A DNA stretch of 30,307 nucleotides, from assembly GCA_033557685.1 (NCBI GenBank), contig JAWQRN010000391.1:1-30307 (forward strand). The letters run 5' to 3'. Within the stretch, counting starts at the first letter, position 1, and every line of letters begins with the position of its first letter. The translations under genes and the position numbers were made by a program. The notes under the pieces are model-generated. The model searched no databases. It had not been told where the DNA came from and saw only the letters and a program-made list of their open reading frames with translations. Positions 8,460 to 19,249 of the stretch are shown here, in pieces. Origin of the DNA: Sperchopsis tessellata. Its lineage: Eukaryota > Arthropoda > Insecta > Coleoptera > Hydrophilidae.

Positions 8460-8884
8460 CGTCAATGATCTTCTAATTTATTTTCTAAACTTCTGGAATT
8501 TTCTTTGTTCTTTCTAGTACTTTCTTCAAGCTTTTGTTCTATTTTTAATTTAAATAAATTTATATTCTTTTCAGTTCTTCTAAAATGTTCTTCTAGTTTA
8601 CTTTCTAGACTTTAAGAGTTTTCTTCTAGTTTTTGTTATATTTTATCTTCGCTTTTTCTAGAATTTTCTTCAAGATTCTGTTCAATTTTGTCTTTGCTTT
8701 TTCTAGAATTTTTTTCAAGCTTTATATAATATTTAGAATTTTCTAATAGTTTGTTGTCTAAACTCTTATAATTTTCTTCCCGCATGTTCATGAACATTAA
8801 CAGAATTTTATTCATGTACATTCGTTCTTTGGCTTTCTCTTCTATATCCGCCATTTTATTAGTTGACATTTGTCCATTTATCAA
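8460..8884 (-). pseudogene. Gypsy gag N-terminal coiled coil with internal repeats
   Basis: A start at 8884 or, more likely, at 8851 (MADIEEKAKERMYMNK) begins a lysine/glutamate-rich protein with repeated EENSRKS(E/K)DKI units at about 8710-8636. Across single stops it continues in the same frame with KLEENS, SLESKLEEHFRR and KLEESTRKNKENSRSLENKL. The repeats are about 45 bp long in the DNA and the charge pattern predicts a coiled coil, common at the N-terminus of gypsy Gag. Only a few stops interrupt the frame. The rest of Gag, with its nucleocapsid zinc knuckle, is lost in the deletion. An unrelated coiled-coil protein is possible, but position next to pol and the LTR-like leader favour Gag. 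Confidence 0.6.
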
Positions 8885-8998
8885 TCATTTTTCTTTTCAC
8901 TGTTTAATGTAGTCAAGTCAAGTTAACAACACTTGATTGCTGTATTTATTTTTGTTTATGAATTATTTGTTTAGACTGCACAATTGACACCACGGTAT

Positions 8999-9346
8999 TG
9001 TTTTTATGGATTTTCAAATAACAATTCAACATGTTTCAAATATATTTATTTGAAAGCGTTTAGTTTACATTTAACACAGTGATATATTAAAAAGCTGTAT
9101 TCCAATGACTACGAATAATGACGAGCGTAACTGTGACCGAGGATTACCCTGCTCGCACTCGCTCTACGCTTTATTTGGAAGCGAGAGATCTGCTAGAAAG
9201 ATCTAAGTAGTCTCAATATTTCTGGCGGGCCGATGTGGGCCCGCTGTCTCGCCAATCGGGCACAAATAAGAATATTCTGGACTCCCAACGGCGGAGTTAC
9301 TCCGCAGTAGTTTCATAATTATGCAGTTCTGGCAAAACTGTTTACA
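8999..9346 (-). repeat. Candidate 5' LTR of the gypsy element
   Basis: On the minus strand the block starts TGTAAACAG and ends AAAAACA, i.e. TGT...ACA. It holds a GC-rich part (GCGGGCCC, 9238-9245 region) and AATAAA in CCAAATAAAGCG (near 9170). A few bases after its end lies TGGTGTCAATTGTG (about 8995-8980), which resembles primer-binding sites seen in some gypsy elements. No second LTR is in the window, so the boundaries are a proposal based on TG/CA ends and position 5' of gag. Confidence 0.45.
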
Positions 9347-9895
9347 TCATGCATATAAACAAAAGGGATACCATCGTGAAACAATAGAACAGTGCATGTA
9401 TTATTTTGAAATTTGACTTAATCAAATCTCGAGAGAAGCGTCCAAGTCAATGCATTAAATACATACACTTGTTCGTTGTATTAGATGCCGTTAGTAAGCA
9501 AATAATCATTCCAACGAAATATTAAAACCATGTATTAAACTTATTTTTATATTAAATTTCACATTGTTCGATTACTTTTGTTACATAAGAATTTTCTATA
9601 CTTTTCATTATTGTTATAATTAATGCAGAATTGCATTAATATTACATTATTAATATTAATAAATTAAATAATCAACTATTTATTGTATTATTTTAAATAT
9701 AAATATTCATATTTTACTTAAGTTAGTGAATTTGGGGAATGATCGAACTCTTTTGTGAATGACTGTTCATATCGATGAATCTATGGCTTTAAACTTATCA
9801 TTTCCATTATATATATACCACATTTGTGTTTCGTTCTCCCCGCGGGCGCGATACCCGGTGGTTACCTCTAATTATCTATTATGTTAGGATAGGTA

Positions 9896-9898
<3 letters not shown>
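9347..9898. other. AT-rich spacer without recognised gene
   Basis: Very AT-rich, with long runs of A/T words near 9595-9715. No open frame or RNA gene was recognised. A small GC-rich spot (CGCGGGCGCG, 9841-9850) lies just before the AT microsatellite. Confidence 0.5.

Positions 9899-9949
<51 letters not shown>
9899..9949. repeat. (AT)n microsatellite
   Basis: About 25 uninterrupted AT units. Likely length-variable. Confidence 0.97.
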
Positions 9950-9951
<2 letters not shown>

Positions 9952-10006
9952 TCTAATCTACAAAGTACAGGTGTATTCATTACGTAGATATTTCTCTAAG
10001 ACTTTA

Positions 10007-10180
10007 TTTATCAAATGTCCCGATATGTCGGTTGGAGACACACACGTTTTTATTTATATTATGGTACGTTGCATACGAAAATTATAATTGTTAAAACAAC
10101 AACCTATGATGTAATAGTATCATAGTGTAAATAAATACGCGGTTGTCTCCGACCGACGTCTCCATGTAGGAACATTTCAT
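10007..10180. mobile_element. MITE-like element with imperfect terminal inverted repeats
   Basis: GTCGGTTGGAGACA at 10027-10040 faces TGTCTCCGACCGAC at 10143-10156 (one mismatch). The pairing continues inward (CGTTTTTATTTA against TAAATAAATACG). It also continues outward with an indel (AAATGTCCC near 10013 against GGAACATTT near 10168-10176). The interior is short, AT-rich and non-coding. The architecture fits a miniature inverted-repeat element or a solo foldback. No clear target duplication was found, so the true ends and family are unknown. Confidence 0.55.
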
Positions 10181-12699
10181 ACAATCTGCTACCGTTGAAG
10201 CACAGTTATATTACTTTATTTATCGTATGTTTCAGGTAAGCAACATGAGTTATATTTCAAGGAGTATGGACAAGTGAGTAAACGGAAATATGAAAAAGCT
10301 AAAATAATATATTATTTATTTTATGATCATAACCGGTGTTTTATTATAGAAAAACTGCGTGCTGTCTGAAAGAGTAAATATGCGATATACACTATAATAT
10401 GGCTGCCTATTGGCATTGGTATTTAGGAAATATATTATTGTTGTCGATATATAGTATGTGAAATATAATGTAGTGTGTCAATAACGCACTAAATAAAAAG
10501 TATACATTATTGCTCTAATTTTTTAATTTGCGAATCTAGGGAATGCTGATTATAATCATACTTTGATTTATTTTTTCAAAATTTATTTTGAATGAAAACT
10601 ATAATTTTCTTTCGAATATTTTAACAGAATATTTGTCTTAATATTTTTGTTGATATGTAAGTTAAATGATCTTATAATTCTGAAATTAGAAAAATAAATT
10701 AAATTCATAAAAACATCATTAACACTAAATTTAAAACAAATTTTCGAACTGGGTCCTATTTGCTGTTTAGTCCATCAATCTGTATTTTAAAGTGTTTTCG
10801 AAATAGCTTGAGTTATTTTTGTCATTTGTAATCATAATTTTTGCCCAGAGGTGTGAGGTCTAGACACTATTACATCTCCATTAGCGAATACTTCATATCA
10901 GTATCCACAAACACTAATTACAAAATGTACGGGGACAAACATCTTTGTAGTTGTAGAGAAAAATGGCTCAATAATATTCAGCATAATGTCCAAATATAGT
11001 ATGATTACCAATAGTTTGTTCTTTTCTACTAAATATGACCAGTGATAACCCCAGTACTTACAATTAAATATAGTATACAAAATCAAATGCAGCTTTGTTT
11101 AATATCACAATATTGGATGCAAAATTTTCCACTTTGCATTTATTTCATTACTTAATATCCATTACCTCCTTAAACCCAATTGTTTTACCGTCGATGGTGG
11201 TAGAGTAGTTGAGATGTTAGATCCTGTCACCAACAATATAGAAATAAATCTATTATTCCTATGGTAGGTTAAAAAATTTACTTAATTTTTTATAAACATA
11301 TGTTGACCTATATTTATTCTGCGCTTCATAGTGCCAACGCCTAATCTGGTCTTGGAATGAAAAATAAGCTATGTGCGACTGGCATCGTATATCAGTGACT
11401 GCGGCAGGATTACTTTCTACGAAACCTCATATGAAACAGAGTGGATCTTCTAGACCAGACATACCTTTCATATTTAATATACGTATACTATAAATAAATA
11501 GTTCGTGCAATTACGTGCACAACGAAAACATTGTATACATCATTTACATCGCCTTGGATATATTTCTGAAAAGATCAACGGACATCATTATTTAGAAGAT
11601 GAACTGCACAGTAGTTACCGGAGTTCCAGTCCGATACCCTTGATGGAATCGTTGGTTATTCCTCTATTCATCCTGTATAACTGCGTGCTAGGCTAGTGAG
11701 TCATTGACAACGCGAATAATTTATAAAGTCATCAAGATAAGTTGCATATTCATTTTGTATTGATTGAGTAATGTAGTTAATTCAACTAAAATATGTAGGT
11801 CATTAGATCACTAGTTAGAAATTTTAAAATAAATTTAATTTAATGTCCTGTTTAATTAAAGAAAATATTAAAAATATCGCAAACATAAGTTAGCTCGTTT
11901 ACTGCATACATAAAATTCACTTACTTACACACGTCGGCAAACAGGCACACACAAAGGTAGGAATCATTGCAAATTTTTTTCAGAGAGCCCTAAAACCTGT
12001 AGTGGAAAAAGTAAACTGTATATATTCTTTACTTGTGTATTTTTCTTCAACTATATTCTGCTGCTCAGTGAAAGACTGTCTTCGTATTACCTTGTAAATT
12101 ATATTGGATTTAAATGTGATTATAATTATTTGTTCAAAACATGTTAGCGTTAACATTTGGTAGCTAGAATAATTTATACATATATTTATTTTCATCACTG
12201 TTTCTAACTAATAATATATATTCACTTAAATTAAATTCATTATAATTACAGATTAATTGTATTAAGCCATTAAACTGTTATCTTTCTTGCAACTAATGAT
12301 ATACTGGTAAAAATATGTAGCATTACGTGCCTTACAAATTGGTGCAATATATATGTTCGACGAAATACAGACATAAACCATTTTTATTTATTATTGTTGT
12401 AAATAATATTTAAAATAAAATATATTCATATTTAATTCCGGCAGTTTTAAAAGTGGAAGAAGCCTCGAAAATTGCGAGATATTTGTTTTATACCACAAGT
12501 AAATTTTATTCGTGTAATCCGTGCTTATTCCGAAATTTATCATATTTGATTAACATAATTATATAGTCTCATAAAATCTGCAGTATATTCAGTTTATAGT
12601 TCATTAAATCAATTGCGTAATTTATTTTGCATAATATAATATAAATCAACTGCACATCCGGAATAAATAATTTCACCTATGTTTTTCATACATATTCAA
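10181..12699. other. AT-rich stretch with no recognised gene
   Basis: Short open frames exist (10898-11086 minus, 11505-11696 plus, 11980-12198 minus), but none shows a family motif I recognise and their codon content looks like the surroundings. The segment 11330-11690 is a little less AT-rich. I could not read it as transposase, RT or a host exon on either strand. Confidence 0.45.
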
Positions 12700-13190
12700 A
12701 GATTTGCAAAGCTGGTCCCTAGAGCGCTGTTTTTTATATGATAAGAGTTCACATATTATTGATTGACATAAAAGCAACGGACTGATGTGAAATATGGTGC
12801 ACCTTCTCTATATATTTATTCAGTCGTTTTATAATCTTCCGGGAGCAGCTCTTTTACGGAAATCCTGGCATTGGATGAAAACAGCCGAGGGTTCCATTCT
12901 CTCTCTTCCTCATTACCTATCATCCATCCTTTGGATATCTGAGAGAATACGAGTGGAGGAGTGTTTCGAGTCGTTAGGAACGCATTTAGGCTGATTCGGA
13001 GTAGATTTGGCTGTAGGTTCACTCTACTCTGGTTACGGTTTCTTTGTGATCAAAAAGTTTCTCTTACTTTAAGAGGTGATCATTAAACTGAACCGGAGGA
13101 GTACCAACCCGTCGGTTATTCAAATAAAATATCTATACAATTATGTAATCAGTTTTCCTGTAATCTGTTTTGAATAAAACTCGAGTAAAT
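12700..13190. other. Less AT-rich block with LTR-like features
   Basis: This block stands out from AT-rich flanks. On the plus strand it has TATATATT (12809-12816), then TCAGTC with its A at 12822, a C/T-rich stretch (12895-12925), and AATAAA-type signals near 13124, 13171 and 13186. A 66-codon open frame (12794-12994, plus) and an overlapping minus frame are unrecognised. The order of TATA, initiator and polyadenylation signals suggests a solo LTR. The TATA-to-initiator spacing is shorter than usual and I could not fix TG/CA ends or target duplications. Confidence 0.3.
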
Positions 13191-14838
13191 AAAGGGTTGA
13201 TACTAATTTGTTTTCCATAAATTTTAAAGTTTTCTAATTACACCCTACTGTTGAATAGATGTCTTTAAAATGTGTTACTTTATTCCTGAGTTATGTTGAC
13301 CCACTTCTAATATTCAAAATTAACGTTCAGTTATGTTTAAACTTTGTTCTGAAGCATTGATTGCAGTAATAAGATAAAGTCTCTTTTAAATTAAAAAAAA
13401 CATTTGGTATAGAGGAAATGTGTGTCTATTTTCACATATTGTAAAAAATACTCACTTTTACAGGAGAATTTAACAGTGTTGCTAAAGTTCTCGAACTGAA
13501 GTATTTGTGCAAATATCTACTGCGCATATGCAATAAATAAATTTAAATATATTCCCTAAACTATACAAATGTTTACAAACGTTGTATAAAATGCCAACAT
13601 GTATAGTTTTCCTTAGAAATTCGTCTATTTGAGGTACTTTTAACTTATTTGAAATACCCAGTGCATTGAATCTTATAATTAATGTCTGTTCATTAGCTTA
13701 ATTACTATTTGCTATTGTCTTAATAATTATAAAGTTTAAATATTCTGTTTGAGTTATGTTACTCTAAGCGTCCATTTCAGTGATTTCACATTATATTTTA
13801 AATTCTATATTGTTGATTAAAAGCTGGATTTTGAACAACTTTCTTTTTAAGCCAATGTTTGAGAATTATATTTCATACCTTGTTTTGACCTAAAGTTGAT
13901 TTTGGACGGTAGCTCCCGGGGTTGCAAATCGAACTGGAACAATTGAGCCTGCTTATTACGATACATGTCTTGTCACACTTGTGCTTCATGTAAAATTATT
14001 GCTTGTCATATTTTTTTACTATTTTGTTTCACTTATTTTGTTTTATATTTGTGTATTCGGTTTGTTGAATTTGCATACATTTGCAGATATGTGACGTCTT
14101 TATTTTATATCTTGTCTGTTTTTGTTAAATATCTAAATTTCTTTACTCCAAGTACACAACATTTATATATGATCTAAGGAAGATTCGCGAGATAGTTGTT
14201 TCGAAAGCCACCTAAAATATCTTAATTGCTAAGACAGGGCACCGCAAAATTTCTAAAACCGTCCCTGAAACTATAAGACAAACAAAATAAAGAAATCATG
14301 CATATGATAGCACTGTATTTTATGAATCAAACCAAAGAATATCAAAACTTCAAGACAAAAATATCAATTCCCCAAGAACATACTTCCCACTAAGAAACCA
14401 CAGCGTTTCCCTATATAATAAGCTATCATTGAACCATCAATACTTTAAACACGGGCTTTGAAGCATCAGTTACAAAAGAACATTCAGTAACCAGCCCAAA
14501 CAAAATATCAAAAACACAACATAAACCAAGTTCATATGATATCATTAGCCATCATGTGTGATTTGGGGTAGCCTATTAAATAAACTTAGCACCCTGTAAA
14601 ACCCTTGATTAACTTCGTATGGTTTGTAACATTCCGTCGCAAGTGTTATCTATCCTATTCGATACGCATATTCATGTTCGGCCCTATTTAAGGTATTGAA
14701 GTATCTATAGACTAATATATTAAGTAAATACGATGATCGATCGTCAATAGTTACTGTCATGAAATACCTTTCTGCAATAGTCAAAGCAACCCAAATGAAG
14801 CATGACACGATGCGGTCTCTTCTGTGACTTAAATATAC
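13191..14838. other. AT-rich stretch with no recognised gene
   Basis: No coding family was recognised. Around 14165-14215 the plus strand has CTAAGGAAGATTCGCGAG followed by TTTCGAAAGC. It recalls the GAAGA...CGAAA pattern at retroelement 3' ends, but lacks a convincing fold. A patch near 13905-13950 (GGTAGCTCCCGGGGTTGCAA) is GC-richer than its surroundings and unexplained. Confidence 0.4.
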
Positions 14839-15548
14839 TTATCTTACAGTTACACAAATTGCTAAGTTAAGTGGCTTATTAAAGCTAAATATGTGGTCAC
14901 CAGATAAGGAATCAGCGTCCAAAATCAATCTCAAGAAACTATCACTATAAATCTGCGAAACCAAGCTATCACAAACACCAATCTGAATGTTGATAGGTAA
15001 TTTGTTGATAGTGGATTTTAAATACCGTAAAATGAGGCTTTTAGCATTGGATCTTAATTTGTTGGCATACAACTATTAGCACAAAGAGCCAACCACCGTA
15101 TGAACCCTGGATCTTTGCTCATCAGTAAACTATATTGAATAACAAAGGGTTCAATATTAAATCTGAGAGACTTCAACCTCTACAAAACCAAAATTTGAGC
15201 TACGATCATCCAATGGCACGTATCTTACCATATCTGCCTGTCACTCAAATATGAAATAAACCAATTCCGAACCTGCCTATAAACACCATAGCTCTTTAGT
15301 TTATTTATAAACCGTATATGATCCACCATGTTAAAAACCTTGCTAAGAACACAAAATAGCACGACAATTAAATGACCTAGGTTGAAGAACGTATCCTTAG
15401 CAATCTTTCGAAACATTTTAATATAGTTGTAGACGCTTAGAAATTTCACCTTCATTACATTTTTTAAATACATGAATGATTCTAGAGTTGTTAAGATCAT
15501 TGTGTGCGTCAGAATAGTTGCAAGCTTATAAACATAGTACTTTATCAC
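14839..15548 (-). pseudogene. LINE reverse-transcriptase relic (LINE-3 here)
   Basis: The minus strand carries IVVLFCVLSKVFNMVDHI and NKLKSYGVYRQVRNWFISYL (about 15365-15240), which line up with the palm region of LINE RTs around motif A, where LDLSKAFDTVDH is usual. Here the catalytic aspartate of motif A is replaced (VLSKVF). Further on, KSTINKLPINIQIGVCDSLV (about 15020-14960) resembles the post-RT segment of some LINEs. Motifs B and C (YADD) are not found between them, so about 200 bases are probably deleted or too decayed. The N-terminal part beyond 15548 fades into unrecognised sequence. Clade unknown, perhaps CR1/Jockey-like. Confidence 0.65.
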
Positions 15549-18500
15549 TGACGTGGGAATCTAACCATGTCCACAAGAACTGTTGTTCTTTATACCAAGT
15601 ATAACTGACCTCACCCCCAAGCTTATAACTGGAAAAAAGAAAAAGCTGTCTCTGAAAGCATTAGAAAACAGGCCGCTAAGTGTATTAACATTATTCGGAG
15701 GCACTCTGAAATGCCCTCAATGCACAGCGCGCACCAACGGCTAACCAGTGCTCTTCAAAACAATACAATTTCACACATTCAGTATATCCAACATTACATA
15801 ATAAAAAACATTTTTGCCCACTAATTCCATTAATATTAATAAGCATGTCTACAGAATAATGTACATTATCATATCTATAAAATAAAACTACCAATCTTCA
15901 AAAGCAAATTTATTAATTTTACTTACCGTATGGTCTTCAAAGTTACATTGTTTTATACAATTAAAACATATCTCCAACAACCAGCTTCAATGTCGCGTTT
16001 GTATTAAAAACATCCTGTAATGCTCCATCCATAGTGACTCCACATGTTTCGATCTTCTTTTTAATCAATTTGCAACTGTACGTTTTTATCATTTATTCAA
16101 CACCGATGCGGCAAGATTCTTATTAAGACCACCATCCGTAAGTACAGTCGAAACATCTTCAACAATTAAATTCAATCAATAACAAAGATCAAAGATATAT
16201 TTAAACAAATCAAAATTTTCGTAAAGTTAGCGCATACCTATTTCAACATTATGGGAAAATATTAGAAATTTTAAGAATATTTTCATAGATAAAAACAGGT
16301 ATAACCCCAGCCGAAAAATTGCTTCACAGAGCTCCTACAAAAACTTAATTGAACTCCCGACTTTCCCGTGTAACCATTCTACTCATTAAAAAAAGAACGT
16401 ATATACAGATGAGTTAACATTTGAGGAACTTAATCATGTCATGTTCAACATATGAAAGTTTAAATAATATTTCAAATAAAGCTAAACAATGGCTTTTAAA
16501 AGCAGTCGACAATACAGGAAATGGAATGACCTATATTCAATACATAAAAGGCCTATCAGAAAAGGAAATACCCAAAAATCCTTTTACAGCTGTTGACTAA
16601 TGGGATTAAACATCATTACAAATCCCATATTGACTATGGCTTTTCTCTAATAAACCCAGGTAATAAGCAAAGAAAGAAATAAAAAACTAGCAACAATGTT
16701 GGACAGAAACTAGAGCCAGTAACTGCATCACTTGTAGAATACACCACTTAAACATGCAATCATCAATATGGTTTAATAATTTTAAATACACTTACAATCA
16801 GTACATAATGCCGCATACGATCTAATCACTGTTGTTCCTTCAATAAATACATCGACTAGGAGTCTAGAACTTACCATTATGCCGTGGTTGAAATTTTAAA
16901 TCATCTCATGATCCAATAAGTTAATCACAAAGAAAATACACAAAAAAAATATAAAAACAATCTTCTGGCTTTGAACAATATTAAAATAAATCATCTTTTG
17001 TACAAATATATTAAAAGTATCAATATATCATTACAAAATTACTATTGCCATAGTCTCAACATGGAAATAATTGATCAACTTGAAATGTAAATGTACAAAA
17101 AGAAATTCATTTGGAGAACAAAAAAAAACTAGTAATGATAATATAAAAGCGATATGGAAACTTGATAAAACATAGGTAACATATCTCTAAATATTTATAG
17201 TTACAACAGAAATTGGCAGAATAGAAATGTTTCTCAGTTAATAACTTGAGATCGAGCATTTTAATTTTTTTGTGGAAGAGGAAAAAGATACAACTAACTA
17301 TCTACTTTTGAGGACGCAAAATTACATGCCTCGCGTTTATCCGTATACAATTAAACAATATTTATTTAGGCAAAACGCGATCTCTTAAGATTATCATAAG
17401 GTATTCTTAGGTTACGATATAAATAATCTATAAAATTAACAGCTATGATGGAGTAACTTGTCAAATGTAGTCACGATATTATTAAAGTGCTTCGTTAGGA
17501 ATGATGAGTTATTTGCAATACCGTGTTGTTGATTTTTTAATTGACTAATATTCTAGCTACTGCGAATAATATTCGATTTCAAATGGATCAATGTTCAGTA
17601 AAAACACTTCAATTTAGATTTCAAAGGGGAAGTTCAAAACCGTGACAACGTCAGTATTGAAATAAAGGCAGCGTATAATGCATTTTGTTTATAGTATTTA
17701 AAGCTTGTACTCTTAATATTTCGATACTAAATACTACATTTAGTTTTTCTAGCGTAATGCAGTAAACTACGTCACTGATAATGTTGCTGTGTTATTTTTA
17801 TGCTTTATTCAGCTGAGTAATTAATCATTATTAATTTTGCCTGTCACTGAATGTAGCGGGCAGAAACACATCAACAAAATACGAGGAAGTAAAAGGGCTG
17901 AAAACGCTGCAAACTTTAAATTGAGTTGCCCTCGATACAAGGCGACAGACACGCGGGACGGCAGTGGCTCTTCTTCTAAACTTTTGAAATATTTTAAAGC
18001 TTATCTCTTGTTTTCTAAAAGCATTTTTAAGTTTATGTTGAATAAGACCTCAAGAATAAATGTTATTTTGAGCTTATCATAGATCGAAGGAGGGTTATCT
18101 CTATAATGCTGCGTTTAACCACTTGATCCATGAGTTTTAAGCAAAATCTTGATTAAAATAGGTTTCAAGTGCAAGAAGATGTGTTCCTTGTATTTTACTT
18201 GAATATTTCACCCGCCTGATAAGACATGCTATCGAAATATTTTAGCGGCTTCTTTGGAAAGGGAAGATTTTATTTGGGATAACGAGAAATTACAATTAAG
18301 AAAAGACCATTTAAATAAAGATGAACATACTACCTTATAAGTCATTAGATAATTCATTGTATTGCACAATAAATTAGTTGGGAAATCACATAAGATTAGT
18401 TTTTCTTTTTTACTTTGGAAGCGGTTTCAATAATGACAAAAACTTTTATCATAGATTAGTAATTTGCAGAAAATAGTCTTTAATTTATAAATATTATGAA
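15549..18500. other. Long AT-rich stretch with no recognised gene
   Basis: I found no convincing domain on either strand. A 67-codon minus frame at 15691-15894 follows the LINE relic upstream and may be its decayed N-terminus. An 81-codon plus frame at 17837-18082 lies in a locally GC-richer patch (17850-17975) and starts MPVTECSGQKHINKIRG; I do not recognise it and see no promoter or splice context. A-rich tracts are frequent from 16900 to 17160. Confidence 0.45.
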
Positions 18501-18805
18501 GGAAAGATCATTAAGGAAACAACCAACTATCTATAAAAGGTTAATTATAATCTGGTCGGCCGATTTCGATTAGTTAATAAAGATAATACAATAAAGAAGA
18601 AATGTACGCAACAGATGTACAAAAGAGAGTTTTTTACATCTGTTGCGTTACCTTTTGACTTGATACATTTTCTCATTTGTTCTTTATTGTATTATCTTTA
18701 CTAACTAGTTTGTACTGACGATGAGATATGATGCCTCGAAACAGGTCGACTAGATTATAATTAAACTTTTCTAGATAGTTGGTTGTTTCCTTGTTGGACC
18801 TTTCC

Positions 18806-18807
<2 letters not shown>
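18501..18807. repeat. Palindrome built from two inverted PLE-2 tails
   Basis: The left arm (18501-18619) and right arm (18635-18807) are inverted copies of the PLE-2 terminal sequence. Inner arms ACGCAACAGATGTA (18606-18619) and TACATCTGTTGCGT (18635-18648) pair perfectly around a 15-base loop. Next come AATAAAGATAATACAATAAAG and its complement, and outermost AGGAAACAACCAACTATCTA against the matching TAGATAGTTGGTTGTTTCC-type end. The left arm lacks about 27 bases that include the CTGA box, while the right arm keeps the whole hammerhead-like motif. No coding part is present. It could be a solo inverted pLTR pair or a non-autonomous derivative. Confidence 0.8.
18705..18754 (+). ncRNA. Hammerhead-like motif in PLE-2 tail with exact CTGANGA box
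   Basis: Reads CTGACGA (exact match to CUGANGA), T, GAG ... CTC as a short stem II, GAAAC, AGGTC, GACTAG. GTC would be the cleavage triplet and stem I would form between the GT(A/C) before the box and GAC after the triplet; here GTA weakens it. Stem III is minimal, as reported for Penelope hammerheads. Confidence 0.45.

Positions 18808-18809
<2 letters not shown>

Positions 18810-18837
<28 letters not shown>
18810..18837. repeat. (TA)n microsatellite
   Basis: About 14 TA units immediately after the PLE-2 palindrome. The sequence that follows (ATAATATGGAACAC) is also found next to the PLE-2 copy at 24270-24292 in the opposite orientation. Confidence 0.95.
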
Positions 18838-18841
<4 letters not shown>

Positions 18842-19249
18842 GGAACACCCCTACTCCTCAATAACATATTCGATTAATATATAAAACAGAAATGACGTAT
18901 TGTGGCTGAGAAGTTCCTTCAAAACTTCACCATAGAGGGTCTTAAAATTACCAGTATCAAATTCATATTGATATAAGTGTGTATGTATAAAAATAAGAAT
19001 ACGCATTATAGTAACCAACGTTCAAGTACATAGTCTGCATCTTTATTCAGTGGCGAAGAAAGAATTATACTTCAGTCGACGACAAAAATTGAGATAATTT
19101 AAGGAAATTGCCAAGGAAGGAGACAGTATTAGAAATCTCGGAAATTGATGACTTTTCGTAGGTTAATATAGAATGCGTTAATATTATATTTCTAAAAAGA
19201 ATTATACCCATACAAGGAATCAGGTCTAGTACTAAAAGATAGTACACAA
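18838..19249. other. No recognised gene
   Basis: A 60-codon minus frame (19065-19247) could be a decayed continuation of the Pao pol to its right, but no motif supports this. The first 30 bases are shared with the edge of the PLE-2 insertion in LINE-2 (see findings). Confidence 0.4.

Larger units (their letters stand above)
7060..9346 (-). mobile_element. Ty3/gypsy LTR retrotransposon, internally deleted and 3'-truncated
   Basis: Minus-strand order: candidate 5' LTR (9346-8999), a primer-binding-like site (about 8995-8981), coiled-coil gag start (8884-8460), the end of RNase H (8400-8165), a connecting region, and integrase (7860-7060). Protease, reverse transcriptase and most of gag are missing between 8460 and 8400, so gag runs directly into the end of RNase H. 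No 3' LTR was found: the element stops at about 7060 next to a LINE endonuclease relic. Such elements normally encode Gag and Pol and move by integrase; this copy cannot. Confidence 0.8.

Noticed and set aside
9841..9860. CpG-island-like promoter at CGCGGGCGCG
   Set aside because: Only about ten bases of GC, with no gene next to it.
14165..14215. A further hammerhead motif (GGAAGATTCGCGAG ... TTTCGAAAGC)
   Set aside because: The CTGANGA box is absent and no stem II pairing could be found; no relation to the PLE tails by sequence.
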